Assembly: GCA_000434675.1 (NCBI GenBank) | Contig: HF988646.1 | Coordinates: 1 to 64,000, forward strand | DNA length: 64,000 nucleotides | Source: Faecalibacterium sp. CAG:1138 | Lineage (GTDB): Bacteria; Bacillota; Clostridia; Christensenellales; CAG-917 | Direction: 5' to 3' | Made by a program: the position numbers and the translations under genes | Part shown: piece after piece, positions 25,451 to 34,444 of the stretch | Position numbering within the stretch: position 1 is the stretch's first letter | Layout: every line of letters starts with the position of its first letter | The notes under the pieces: generated by a model | Told to the model about the DNA's origin: nothing | Database searches by the model: none | The model's input: the letters and a program-made list of their open reading frames with translations, nothing else

Positions 25451-26461
25451 TCAGCATTTGACGACCACTTTTTGATACGGAATTCTCGTTTCCACTTCCG
25501 CAAGCTCCTGAAACTTTCTCGGAACGTCCTCGAATTCTATTTCGACGTCCACGAGTCCGTCGGTCTTTATTGCGCGGTTTGCCAGAAGGTTGATGGCGGA
25601 ATAAAACTCGCCGTAGCCGTTTTTGACGCCGATGACGGAAAGCTGTTTTTCCAGAATGTCGCAAAGGTTGAAATTGACGGTTTCGTTTTCGAGGTGATGC
25701 CCCACCACCACGACGGTGCCCGTTTCCTTGGTTATGGCGGTGGCGTAGTTAGGGCTCATGCCGCCGCGGATTTCGTAAACGCAGTATTCGGCCATTTCGC
25801 CGCCGGTGATTTCCTTGATTCTGTCGCCGACGTTGGCGCTTGTCGGGTTGACGGTGTAGTAAACGCCGTAGCTTTGCGCAAGGTCGAGCTTGGACTGATC
25901 GGTGTCGATGAGCACTGGAACTATCTGATAATACAAAGCCAGCTGCGCAATGATGTTGCCGATTGTGTTCGCGCCCAAAATGGTGATATATTGCCCTTTT
26001 TCGACGTGCAGCGCTTCGATGACCTTGATGCCGAGGGCAATGTATTCGGTGAAAAGAGCGGCGCTGTCGGAAACGCCTTCGGGAAGAATGTAGGCCTTTT
26101 CGTGCGGAACGGTTACGAAATCGCACAGAAAACCGTCGGTGTCCAGCCCCATGATTTTGACGTCCGGAGCAAGCACTCTCTTTTTGTTATAGGTTGTGTC
26201 GGGATCCATTTCGTACGGATACAAAACGACGCGTTCGCCTTTTTGCAGGCCGGCAAGCTCGCTGCCTTCGCTGATTTGTCCCACCGCGCTCATCACGGGG
26301 ACAATCGGAAACATAGCGTTGCCCTGACCTTTGTAAAGTTCGAGATCGGTGCAGGCGAGAGCCGCCTTGTTGACCTTGACTTTAACTTCGCCCGAGTCAA
26401 CCGTGCCGTCCTTTTCCACCAGACGAAATTCACCTTTTGAAACAATTTGCCAAGCTTTCAT
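25451..26461 (-). CDS. Medium-chain (zinc-type alcohol) dehydrogenase-like protein
   Basis: The 336-residue protein has the medium-chain dehydrogenase layout: an N-terminal GroES-like domain (KAALACTDLELYKGQG, in which Cys and Asp match the catalytic metal-site region), then a Rossmann domain with YITILGANTIGNIIAQLAL for NAD(P). The structural-zinc Cys cluster is missing: the corresponding loop (APDVKIMGLDTDGF) has no cysteines. Substrate is unknown; family members act on sugar alcohols, amino alcohols and quinones. ATG 26461 with GGGGA is preferred over 26509. It is a single-gene unit. Confidence 0.8.
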   Translation of the reverse strand: MKAWQIVSKGEFRLVEKDGTVDSGEVKVKVNKAALACTDLELYKGQGNAMFPIVPVMSAVGQISEGSELAGLQKGERVVLYPYEMDPDTTYNKKRVLAPDVKIMGLDTDGFLCDFVTVPHEKAYILPEGVSDSAALFTEYIALGIKVIEALHVEKGQYITILGANTIGNIIAQLALYYQIVPVLIDTDQSKLDLAQSYGVYYTVNPTSANVGDRIKEITGGEMAEYCVYEIRGGMSPNYATAITKETGTVVVVGHHLENETVNFNLCDILEKQLSVIGVKNGYGEFYSAINLLANRAIKTDGLVDVEIEFEDVPRKFQELAEVETRIPYQKVVVKC

Positions 26462-26592
26462 ATAAATCCCCTTCGGCTTAAATTTCGGAACCAGTTTATT
26501 ATAACACACCTTCCGCGCTTTGTAAACGGATAAACGGAAGTTCTTAAAAAAAATAAATTTGCAAAAATTTTCGGAAAACGGGGCGTTTTTTG

Positions 26593-26621
26593 TTGACTAA
26601 TAGTTTATTTATTCCTATAAT
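26593..26621 (+). promoter_or_regulatory. Promoter of rpmE
   Basis: TTGACT, 17 bases and TATAAT. The leader of about 50 bases contains a GC-rich stretch but no recognised L31 autoregulatory motif. Confidence 0.85.
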
Positions 26622-26678
26622 TAATAAGCAAAATTGTGTAACTAAGCGCGGCCTAGGGCGGCGCAAACGGAGGTAAAA

Positions 26679-26888
26679 ATGCAAGAGAAAATTCATCCGG
26701 ATTATCATGAGGTTACCGTGCAATGCGCATGCGGTGCTACGTTCAAAACCGGTACCACCAAAAAAACCGACGTGATCAAAGTTGAAATCTGCAGCAACTG
26801 TCACCCGTACTTCACCGGCAAGCAGAAACTGGTTGATACCGGCGGTCGTGTTGACAAGTTCAAGAAACGTTATAATCTTGACAAATAA
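26679..26888 (+). CDS. rpmE: 50S ribosomal protein L31
   Basis: The 69-residue protein opens [20 protein letters not shown] and has the second cysteine pair in [12 protein letters not shown], so it is the zinc-binding (C+) form, followed by [17 protein letters not shown] precedes the ATG. It stands ahead of the YqhQ-PrmC fusion and prfA, with a terminator in between that may reduce read-through. Confidence 0.98.
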   Translation: MQEKIHPDYHEVTVQCACGATFKTGTTKKTDVIKVEICSNCHPYFTGKQKLVDTGGRVDKFKKRYNLDK

Positions 26889-26904
26889 CTAAAAAACAAC
26901 GAAG

Positions 26905-26937
26905 TGCAGAGTTTTACGCTATAACTCTGCATTTTTT
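26905..26937 (+). terminator. Terminator of rpmE
   Basis: TGCAGAGTT / AACTCTGCA around a nine-base loop is followed by T6. Confidence 0.9.
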
Positions 26938-26959
26938 GTGTTCAGAAACGGAGTAAACT

Positions 26960-28750
26960 TTGAAAAAAAACGTTGTTTCCAAAATCGGCGGGCAGGCGGT
27001 TATGGAAGGCGTCATGATGCGCGGCGAGCGTAGCATGGCAACGGCAGTCCGTAACGCTGCGGGCGAAATCACCGTCGAAAGCAAAAGGTTCAAAGATACC
27101 AAGCAAAAAAGGCTTTTTTCAAAAATACCGGTCGTGCGCGGAGTTATCAACTTCGTGCAGATGATGTACGTGGGCGTTGGCATAACCCTTCGTTCGGCGG
27201 AGGTTGCCGGCGAGGACTACGAGCCGTCCGCGTTCGAAAAAAAGCTTTCCGAAAAAACCGGCGTCGACATCATGAAGGTGGCGATGGGTTTTTCCGTGGT
27301 TTTGGGCATACTTCTGGCGGTTGCGCTGTTCGTGGTGCTTCCGGAATTTCTGGTGGGGCTTCTTTTTAAAATCCCGGCGCTTGCCTCGTGGCCGGTGTGG
27401 GTTATGAACCTTCTGACCGGATTCGTGAGGATAGGCATTTTCGTGGCGTATATCGCAGGCTGCGCAAAGGTTCCGGAAGTTAAAAGGCTGTTTATGTATC
27501 ACGGGGCGGAGCACAAAACCATCAACTGCTTCGAGCACGGCGAGGAGCTGACGGTGGAGAACGTGCAAAAGTATTCCACCAAGCACAAACGTTGCGGCAC
27601 CACTTTTTTGTTTTTGGTTATGCTTGTCAGCATACTGGTTTTCAGCGTCGCAACCTACGTTCTCGGCGAAATCGGACTGGACGCAACCAAGATATGGCTC
27701 AGAACCTTGTGCAAAATCGCGCTGCTTCCGATAGTGGCGGGTTTAAGCTACGAACTTTTGAAAATTCTTGCAAAATTCGACAATCCGATATGCAACGCCA
27801 TAAGGGCGCCGGGTATGTGGCTGCAAAAGCTCACCACCCGCCAGCCCGATGACGATATGGTCGAGGTTGCCATTGCGGCGTTCAGAACCGTTCAGAATAT
27901 GGACGCCGACGAAACCTTCCCGACCGAAAAATTCACCATAAAGCTGCCGTACAAAACGGCGAGAGAAAAACTTGAAAAAATTCTGCCGGCGAGCGAGTTC
28001 GAAACCTCCGACGTCGACTGGATTTTGTGCGACGTTCTGAAGGTGAAGCGCAGCGAATTGCCGCTTCAAAAATACGTTGACGAAGAACATCTGAAAAAAG
28101 CCGAAAAGCTTGCAAAGGAACGCGCGACGCATCGTCCGCTTCAGTACGTTTTGGGCTATCAGGATTTCTACGGTCAGAAAATAACCGTGTCCGAAGGCGT
28201 TCTGGTGCCTCGTCCCGAAACGGAGATTCTGGCCAAACTCACGGCCGAAATCGCCGAAAACAAGAAGGTTTTGGATCTTTGCACGGGCAGCGGAGCAATC
28301 GCCGTGGCTGTCAAAAAGCTGTGTCCTGCAGCAGACGTAACCGCGTCCGACGTAAGCGAAAAAGCTTTGGAAATTGCTTCCTACAACGCAAGCCTTAACG
28401 ACGCCGAAGTCAAATTCGTGCTTTCCGACGTTTTCGCGAACGTCGTGGAAAAATACGACGTCATCGTTTCCAATCCGCCGTATATTCCGACTGCCGACAT
28501 CGAAAAACTGGACAAAGAAGTCAAGGATTTCGAGCCGAAAATCGCGCTTGACGGCGGCGCGGACGGCCTGGAATTTTATCGTGAAATCGCAAAAGGCGTC
28601 AAGGAGCATTTAACCGACGGCGGCACCTTGCTTCTGGAGTTCGGAATCGGGCAGGAAAACGCCCTCACGGACATATTCAAAGAGGTTTTTTCCGACGTTC
28701 GGACGGTCAGGGACTTTCAGGACGTTCCTCGCATACTCATCTTGAAATAG
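26960..28750 (+). CDS. prmC: Fusion of a YqhQ-like (DUF1385) membrane protein and PrmC release-factor methyltransferase
   Basis: One 596-residue frame joins two proteins usually encoded separately. Residues 1 to about 310 form a DUF1385/YqhQ protein: KIGGQAVMEGVMMRG, four hydrophobic helices, MYHGAEHKTINCFEHGEEL and HKRCGTTFLF. After a linker, residues about 320-596 form PrmC: GVLVPRPETEIL, the SAM loop LDLCTGSGAIAVA (from 438) and the catalytic SNPPYIPT (Asn505). PrmC methylates the glutamine of the GGQ motif in release factors, and prfA follows directly. The start is a TTG with CGGAG upstream. No stop or frameshift separates the halves. The fusion would tie the methyltransferase to the membrane. 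Confidence 0.92.
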   Translation: MKKNVVSKIGGQAVMEGVMMRGERSMATAVRNAAGEITVESKRFKDTKQKRLFSKIPVVRGVINFVQMMYVGVGITLRSAEVAGEDYEPSAFEKKLSEKTGVDIMKVAMGFSVVLGILLAVALFVVLPEFLVGLLFKIPALASWPVWVMNLLTGFVRIGIFVAYIAGCAKVPEVKRLFMYHGAEHKTINCFEHGEELTVENVQKYSTKHKRCGTTFLFLVMLVSILVFSVATYVLGEIGLDATKIWLRTLCKIALLPIVAGLSYELLKILAKFDNPICNAIRAPGMWLQKLTTRQPDDDMVEVAIAAFRTVQNMDADETFPTEKFTIKLPYKTAREKLEKILPASEFETSDVDWILCDVLKVKRSELPLQKYVDEEHLKKAEKLAKERATHRPLQYVLGYQDFYGQKITVSEGVLVPRPETEILAKLTAEIAENKKVLDLCTGSGAIAVAVKKLCPAADVTASDVSEKALEIASYNASLNDAEVKFVLSDVFANVVEKYDVIVSNPPYIPTADIEKLDKEVKDFEPKIALDGGADGLEFYREIAKGVKEHLTDGGTLLLEFGIGQENALTDIFKEVFSDVRTVRDFQDVPRILILK

Positions 28751-28759
28751 GAGAATTTT

Positions 28760-29827
28760 ATGTTTGAAAAACTGAAACTTATGAAAGAAAGGTTCGCCTA
28801 TCTTACCGACGAAATTTCCAAGCCGGAGGTTATCGCCGACAGAGAGCTTTGGCAGAAACTCGTCAAGGAGCATTCGGACCTGGAAACGGTAATCGAAAAA
28901 TACGACGAATACCTTGCCGCGGAAAAGTCGTTTGAGGAAGCGAAGGAGCTTTTGTCCTCGGGCGACGACGAGCTTAAGGAGCTTGCCAAGGCGGAATTCG
29001 AGGAATACAAGGAAAAAATGGAGCAGCTCACCGGCGAACTCAAAATTTTGCTTTTGCCGAAGGATCCTAACGACGGCAAAAACGTCGTTATCGAAGTGAG
29101 AGCGGGTGCCGGCGGCGAAGAAGCGGGGCTTTTCGGCGCGGAGCTGGTCAGAATGTACAAGCGTTACGCCGAAAGACATCGCTGGGGAGTTGAGGACGTA
29201 ACCACCAACGTCACGGATCTCGGCGGCGTAAAAGAAGTGTCTTTTTTGGTGAAAGGCAACGGCGCCTACAGCAAGCTTAAGTTTGAAAGCGGCGTTCACA
29301 GAGTTCAGAGAGTGCCGGAAACCGAAAGTCAGGGCAGGGTTCACACCTCAACCGCAACGGTGGCCGTGCTTCCGGAGGCAGAGGACGTTGAAGTTCAGAT
29401 AGACGAAAAGGATCTCAAAATCGACAGATTCCGTTCGGGCGGCGCAGGCGGTCAGCACGTCAACAAAACCGAGTCTGCCATAAGGATAACCCACCTTCCG
29501 ACAGGCATCGTGGTCGTTTGCGAGGACGAAAGAAGCCAGATCAAAAACTACGAGAAGGCCATGAAAATCCTGAAGACTCGCCTTTACGATCACTTTCAGA
29601 CCATGGCCACCAAGGCCATCACCGACAAAAGGTCGGCGCAGATCGGAACGGGCGACAGAAGCGAACGTATCCGCACCTACAATTTCCCTCAGGGGCGTGT
29701 TTCCGATCACCGCATAGGGCTTACGCTCTACAGTCTGGGGACGTTTATGGACGGAGATCTGGACGAGATGATCGAAGCGCTTCAAATCGCAAATCAGAAT
29801 GCTCAACTCACCTCAATCGACGAATAA
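28760..29827 (+). CDS. prfA: Peptide chain release factor 1
   Basis: The 355-residue factor reads UAA and UAG and triggers peptide release. It contains the GGQ motif (SGGAGGQHVNKTES, Gly230-Gly231-Gln232) and the codon-reading PxT region in HRVQRVPETESQGR, where the middle residue is Glu. Length is normal. GGAG precedes the ATG ten bases after prmC, so the methyltransferase and its substrate are co-expressed. Confidence 0.97.
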   Translation: MFEKLKLMKERFAYLTDEISKPEVIADRELWQKLVKEHSDLETVIEKYDEYLAAEKSFEEAKELLSSGDDELKELAKAEFEEYKEKMEQLTGELKILLLPKDPNDGKNVVIEVRAGAGGEEAGLFGAELVRMYKRYAERHRWGVEDVTTNVTDLGGVKEVSFLVKGNGAYSKLKFESGVHRVQRVPETESQGRVHTSTATVAVLPEAEDVEVQIDEKDLKIDRFRSGGAGGQHVNKTESAIRITHLPTGIVVVCEDERSQIKNYEKAMKILKTRLYDHFQTMATKAITDKRSAQIGTGDRSERIRTYNFPQGRVSDHRIGLTLYSLGTFMDGDLDEMIEALQIANQNAQLTSIDE

Positions 29828-29853
29828 ACCTCATATTTTGTCAACTAAAAGGC

Positions 29854-29885
29854 AAAACGGCTTGCAGCTTTGCGGCCGTTTTTTT
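29854..29885 (+). terminator. Terminator of the prmC-prfA unit
   Basis: AAAACGGC pairs with GCCGTTTT around a GC-containing loop, followed by T7. Confidence 0.8.
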
Positions 29886-29991
29886 CGTTCGGAAAATCTT
29901 TTTCGATAAGGCCGCGCGAAAAATTGCCGTTTGCACTTTTTCGGCAAAATGCGAAAGCTTCGGAAAAAGTCGAAAGTTTTTCGAAAACCTG

Positions 29992-30020
29992 TTGAAATAT
30001 TGAAAAATAACTGCTATAAT
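29992..30020 (+). promoter_or_regulatory. Promoter of the P-loop protein/thrC operon
   Basis: TTGAAA, 17 bases and TATAAT, 37 bases before the start. Confidence 0.85.
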
Positions 30021-30056
30021 ATACGTAATAAACTTTAACATGGAGGTACGTTCACA

Positions 30057-30464
30057 ATGGTCAAAATTGTTTACGGTGCAAAAGGAAGCGGCAAAACCAA
30101 AAGGATAATCGATATGGCAAACGAAAGTATCGAATCCGCTGCGGGAAATATCGTTTTCATCACCGACACGAACAGATATATGTTTGACGTGAAGTATCAG
30201 ATTCGCGCGCTCAACGTAACCGAACACAAAATTTTCGACGAGGAAGCTCTCATCGGTTTCATAAAAGGTCTTATCGCGGGCAATCACGACATCAGCCTCA
30301 TCTATATCGACGGCGCGCATCGCATTGCCAAAAAGGACATTTCCGAAATGCAGTCTTTCTACGACGCACTGGAAGAAATTTCCCAAAATCAGAAGGTCGA
30401 TTTCGTCGTATGCGTAAGCTCCGATCTTCCTGAAATGCCTGAATTTTTGAAAAAATATCTCTGA
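30057..30464 (+). CDS. P-loop nucleotide-binding protein of unknown role
   Basis: The 135-residue protein opens with a Walker A loop, VYGAKGSGKTKRI (residues 5-17), and has a hydrophobic strand ending in Asp (SLIYIDGAHRI) as Walker B. Size and layout suggest a minimal P-loop fold; similar clostridial proteins are annotated only as ATP-binding. GGAGG lies 15 bases before the ATG. It leads thrC by nine bases and probably shares its transcript. No specific function can be assigned. Confidence 0.75.
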   Translation: MVKIVYGAKGSGKTKRIIDMANESIESAAGNIVFITDTNRYMFDVKYQIRALNVTEHKIFDEEALIGFIKGLIAGNHDISLIYIDGAHRIAKKDISEMQSFYDALEEISQNQKVDFVVCVSSDLPEMPEFLKKYL

Positions 30465-30473
30465 TCGTTTAAC

Positions 30474-31940
30474 ATGAAATTCACCTCTACGAGAAAAACC
30501 GAATCCGTATCGGGGGGCGAAGCCGTTCTCAACGGAACGCCTGCGGGCGGCGGACTTTACGTCCCGTCCGAATTTCCCGTATTTTCCGAAAACGAAATCG
30601 CGGAATTTTGCAAAATGGCCTATCCTGAGAGGGTGGCCGTAGTTTTCAAAAAATTCTTCGACGATTTCAGCTATTACGAGCTTTTGGATTATGCCGAAAA
30701 AGCTTACGCTTCTTTTGAGGACTTTTGTCCCGTCGTGAAACTTGAGGACGAAAGCTACGTTGCGGAGCTTTGGCACGGCCCGACCGCAACCTGCAAGGAT
30801 TTATCGCTTGCCATGATGCCTTACGTCATCGAAGCGGCGAAGAAAAAGCTCGGCCTGACCAAAAAGACGTTGGCGGTTTTCGCAACCACTGGAAACACCG
30901 GCAAGGCCGCGCTTGAAAGCTTCACGGGACACTCCGGAGCTAAGCTCGTCGTCGTTTATCCCGACGCCGTGATGGACTATCTCCAGAAATTACAGCTCGT
31001 TACGCACGTAGGGGACAACACCCACGTTTTCGGCGTGAAGGGCAGTTTTTCGGAGGCGAAGGAAAGCGTTTCCGCGTTTTTCTCAAACAAAGAAAACAAA
31101 ATCGCATTGTCCGCTTCGGGATACGAGGCGGTGGACGTTTCCAGCGTGAACTGGTGCAGAATAACGGCGGAAATCGCGTGCGTGTTCTCGGTTTACGCCG
31201 ATCTAATGGAAAGTGAAGAAATTTCGCCGTCCCAAAAGGTGAACCTTTGCATTCCGACTTCGTCGGGTTCGATGCTTGCCGCCGCTTATTACGCCAAAAA
31301 GATGGGGCTTCCGGTGGACAGGATCATCGTTGCCGTCAACGAAAACAATCATCTGGCAAAGTTCTTCGCCAGTGGCGAATATCAAAGGCCGAAAACCGTC
31401 GCCCTCACAAATTCGCCGTCCTTAGACGCCGCAAGGTGCAGAAATCTGGAGCGTATTCTCTACGAAATCTCCGGCCGCAACGCCGCGTTCGTCAGCGAAA
31501 AAATGGAAGAGCTTGCCCTGAGCGGCAAGTTTAGAGTTGACAAAAAACTGCTTGACGATTGCGATATTGTCTGCGGATATGCCACAGAAGACGAGATTAT
31601 TGACACAATCGAGGGTGAATTTGAAGAAAACGACTACGTTTGCGATCCGCACACCGCGGTGGCTGTCAGCGTTTGGCTGGATTATCTTACGCAGGCCGAG
31701 GACAAAACGCCTACCGTGCTGTTTTCCACGGCAAGTCCGTTCAGATATCCGATCGACGTGCTGTTCGCAATCACCGAGGATTTCGTCCGCGATCCCGTCA
31801 AAGCCATAAGAAAGCTTGAGGAAGCAACGGCTCTGGACGCTCCCGAGGCGCTCAAAAAACTTTCGAAATTGCAGGTAAAACACAACAAAATCGTCGAACT
31901 TTCGGACGTATCCGAAACCATTTTCGATTTTATAAAGTAA
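30474..31940 (+). CDS. thrC: Threonine synthase
   Basis: The 488-residue PLP enzyme makes threonine from O-phosphohomoserine. Signatures are FTSTRKTESVSGGEAVLNG at the N-terminus, GPTATCKDLSLAMM with PLP Lys108, and FATTGNTGKAALESF for phosphate binding. It belongs to the longer, yeast/E. coli-like group. There is no clear ribosome site before ATG 30474, only nine bases after the preceding stop, so translation is probably coupled. No T-box is visible. Confidence 0.95.
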   Translation: MKFTSTRKTESVSGGEAVLNGTPAGGGLYVPSEFPVFSENEIAEFCKMAYPERVAVVFKKFFDDFSYYELLDYAEKAYASFEDFCPVVKLEDESYVAELWHGPTATCKDLSLAMMPYVIEAAKKKLGLTKKTLAVFATTGNTGKAALESFTGHSGAKLVVVYPDAVMDYLQKLQLVTHVGDNTHVFGVKGSFSEAKESVSAFFSNKENKIALSASGYEAVDVSSVNWCRITAEIACVFSVYADLMESEEISPSQKVNLCIPTSSGSMLAAAYYAKKMGLPVDRIIVAVNENNHLAKFFASGEYQRPKTVALTNSPSLDAARCRNLERILYEISGRNAAFVSEKMEELALSGKFRVDKKLLDDCDIVCGYATEDEIIDTIEGEFEENDYVCDPHTAVAVSVWLDYLTQAEDKTPTVLFSTASPFRYPIDVLFAITEDFVRDPVKAIRKLEEATALDAPEALKKLSKLQVKHNKIVELSDVSETIFDFIK

Positions 31941-31962
31941 ATTTTAGGAGAACAATATATAT

Positions 31963-32961
31963 ATGGATAACAAAGTGGTTTACACCGCCTTCAAGCCGAC
32001 CGGCGATTTGCAGCTCGGCAACTATGTCGGCGCGCTCAGGAACCTCGTTAATTTGCAGGACGAACACAGATGTGTCTATATGGTTGCGGACATGCACAGC
32101 ATCACCGTCAACAATCTGCCTGCCGATTTAAGGCGCAGAAGCTACGATTTTATGGCGCTCTTTCTCGCAATGGGGCTCGATCCCGAAAAGTGCATACTTG
32201 CGGTGCAGTCGCACGTGCCGGAGCATGCGGAGCTTGCGTGGGTTCTCAACTGCAACACACAGTTCGGCGAAGCAAGGCGCATGACTCAGTTCAAGGACAA
32301 AAGCGCCAAAAATCCGGAAAACGTCAACGTGGGGCTTTTTGCCTATCCGACGCTTATGGCGGCGGACATTCTGCTTTATCAGACCGACTACGTTCCCGTC
32401 GGCAAGGATCAGATGCAGCACGTCGAGCTTGCAAGGACCATTGCCGAACGCTTCAACAACAAATACAGTCCGACTTTCGTCGTGCCGGAGGGCATAGTTC
32501 CTAAAACCGGCGCAAAAATTCAGAACCTTCTGGATCCGACTGCCAAAATGGGCAAAACCGACGACAACGCAAACGGCGTGGTTTTCCTTTTGGACGACGA
32601 GGACACCGTTATGAGAAAGTTCAAACGCGCCGTCACCGACAGCGGCAACGAAATCGTCTCTCGCGCAGACAAACCGGGCATTTCCAACCTGCTGACGATT
32701 TACTCCGTCTTTAACGGCGTCACCGTGCACGAAGCCGAAAAGCAGTTTAACGGCGTAAGCTACGCCGAGTTCAAGCAAGCGGTCGGCGAAGCGGTCTGCG
32801 ACCATTTAAGGCCGATAAAAGCGCGCTACAACGAGCTCATTGCCGACAAAACCTATCTTAACGGCGTCATAAAGCAGGGCGCAGAGAAGGCAAGGTACGT
32901 AGCAAACAAAACCCTTTCCAAGGTCTATAGGAAAGTGGGCTTTCTGACCTTGGACAAATAA
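31963..32961 (+). CDS. trpS: Tryptophanyl-tRNA synthetase
   Basis: The 332-residue class I synthetase charges tRNA-Trp. The first class motif appears as PTGDLQLGNYVGALRN, and the active site includes ADMHSIT and YPTLMAADILLY with the GKDQMQHVELAR helix. The second motif, usually KMSKS, reads AKMGKTDDN: Ser is replaced by Gly and the final Ser by Thr. The lysines are kept. Length is normal. Start ATG 31963 follows AGGAG. It shares one base with the DUF5685 gene. Confidence 0.95.
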   Translation: MDNKVVYTAFKPTGDLQLGNYVGALRNLVNLQDEHRCVYMVADMHSITVNNLPADLRRRSYDFMALFLAMGLDPEKCILAVQSHVPEHAELAWVLNCNTQFGEARRMTQFKDKSAKNPENVNVGLFAYPTLMAADILLYQTDYVPVGKDQMQHVELARTIAERFNNKYSPTFVVPEGIVPKTGAKIQNLLDPTAKMGKTDDNANGVVFLLDDEDTVMRKFKRAVTDSGNEIVSRADKPGISNLLTIYSVFNGVTVHEAEKQFNGVSYAEFKQAVGEAVCDHLRPIKARYNELIADKTYLNGVIKQGAEKARYVANKTLSKVYRKVGFLTLDK

Positions 32962-33836
32962 TGTTCGGCTACGTCATACCCGACAAGCCGAATATGCTCG
33001 TCAAGGATCTTTCGGAGTATAGGGCGTACTACTGCGGCCTGTGCAAAGCTATAGGCAAAAGCTATTCGGAAAAAGCGAGGTTTCTAACTGGCTACGACTG
33101 CACGTTTCTTGCGGCGTTTTTGCACACTCTATACATTGAAACGCCGAAATTTAACGATGAAGTCTGTATTCTGAACCCTGTTAAGAAAAAAACCGTCTGT
33201 GTTTCAGACGAAATTTTCGAGGCGGTCGCCGCCGTTTCCGTGCTTTTGGGCTACTACAAGGCCGTAGACGACGTTAAGGACGAGGGCGGCATAAGGAAGA
33301 GGATTTTTGCCGCCTGCTTGCGTCGAGACTACAAAAAAGCAAAGCGTCGCTACCCAAGCGCCGACAAAGTGATAAAGGACGGCTACGAGCGTCTTTCGGC
33401 CATTGAAAAAGCCGCCGACAAAAGCGTTGACGAAACCGCCGACGCATTTGCGGTTCTGCTTAGGGATTTGATAGCGGTTCTTTCCGGGAAAAAGTGCAAT
33501 TCGGCCGTGGAAAGGTTCTCCTACGCCTTGGGAAAATGGGTGTATCTTATGGACGCCGTCGACGACGTTTCGGAGGACAAGCAAAAAAAACGTTTCAATC
33601 CGTTTTTGGTTTCGTTTGGGGGCGACTTTTCTTCCAAAAAGGAATTTTTGGACAAGTTTAATGAAGATTTAAGTTTGCTGCTGTATAACTGTTATAATCA
33701 AATGGTTGCGGCATACAACAATATAGAGGTCAAAGTGGCCGAAGGCGTGCTTTCCAACGTCGTATATCTCGGCTTGAAGGCACAGACCGAAAAAATGCTC
33801 AAAGGAGAGATCAAATGCAACAAGATCCGTTTGTGA
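32961..33836 (+). CDS. DUF5685 family protein
   Basis: The 291-residue protein opens MFGYVIPDKPNMLVKDLSEY and has RAYYCGLCKAIG with a CxxC pair, then a mainly helical body with conserved-looking LMDAVDDVSED and YNCYNQMVAAYN segments. This matches the DUF5685 family, which in Bacillota usually accompanies a J-like gene, as here. No signal peptide or membrane helix is evident. Its ATG overlaps the trpS stop by one base, and its end overlaps the next gene by 22 bases. Function unknown. Confidence 0.8.
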   Translation: MFGYVIPDKPNMLVKDLSEYRAYYCGLCKAIGKSYSEKARFLTGYDCTFLAAFLHTLYIETPKFNDEVCILNPVKKKTVCVSDEIFEAVAAVSVLLGYYKAVDDVKDEGGIRKRIFAACLRRDYKKAKRRYPSADKVIKDGYERLSAIEKAADKSVDETADAFAVLLRDLIAVLSGKKCNSAVERFSYALGKWVYLMDAVDDVSEDKQKKRFNPFLVSFGGDFSSKKEFLDKFNEDLSLLLYNCYNQMVAAYNNIEVKVAEGVLSNVVYLGLKAQTEKMLKGEIKCNKIRL

Positions 33837-34444
33837 TTTTAGGCGTCGATAAGAACGCAACGCAAGCCGAAATCGACGAAAAATATCGCGAGTTACGCCA
33901 TCGCTACGAAGACGCTCGCTTTCTGGAAGGCGAAGCCGGCGCGGAAGCTGCGGAAAAAATCGAGGAGTTGGACAACGCCTATTCCGAAGCCATGAGGATA
34001 AAATCCGAGTCGGCGAACATCGGCGGCGGTTTTCAGGACGATTCCGATTTTAAGGGGCAGGATTTTTCCGAGGTCAAAGAGGCCATAAAAAACAAAAATT
34101 ATCATTTGGCGCAAGGGCTTTTGGACGCCATGCAGGAGCGCAGCGCCGAGTGGCACTATATGCAGGCCAAGATATACTACGACAAAAAGTGGATTCTGGA
34201 CGCCAAAAAGCAGCTTGAGCTTGCCATCGAAATGGATCCGACGAACGCAAAATACACCGCCACTTTGGACAGGCTCAAAAAAGAGAGCGGCAGAGGCTTC
34301 GTGTTTCCGACGGCCGGCGACAGTGCGGGCGGCAGGTCGTATTCGCCTAATTCCACGCCGAGCTGCTGCAACGTTTGCTCAACGCTTCTTTGCGCGGATT
34401 GCTGTTGCGAATGTATGGGCGGCGATCTCATTCCTTGCTGCTGA
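33815..34444 (+). CDS. J-like protein with Cys-rich tail, lacking the HPD motif
   Basis: The 209-residue protein has an N-terminal J-domain-like hairpin (DPFVILGVDKNATQAEIDEK, then YRELRHRYED), but the HPD tripeptide needed to stimulate Hsp70 is absent; the loop reads HRYED. The middle (residues 80-150) forms TPR-like helices, including AQGLLDAMQERSAEWHYMQA. The last 26 residues hold ten cysteines in a CCNVCSTLLCADCCCECMGG pattern, suggesting metal binding or lipidation. The ribosome site AAAGGAGA lies within the DUF5685 gene. It is probably a non-canonical scaffold rather than a co-chaperone. Confidence 0.75.
   Translation: MQQDPFVILGVDKNATQAEIDEKYRELRHRYEDARFLEGEAGAEAAEKIEELDNAYSEAMRIKSESANIGGGFQDDSDFKGQDFSEVKEAIKNKNYHLAQGLLDAMQERSAEWHYMQAKIYYDKKWILDAKKQLELAIEMDPTNAKYTATLDRLKKESGRGFVFPTAGDSAGGRSYSPNSTPSCCNVCSTLLCADCCCECMGGDLIPCC

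Noticed and set aside
29841..30776. 311-residue minus-strand ORF opposite the P-loop gene
   Set aside because: It covers a terminator and a consensus promoter and mirrors real genes.
31941..31962. T-box or other riboswitch before trpS or thrC
   Set aside because: The gaps are only 22 and 9 bases, too short for such elements.
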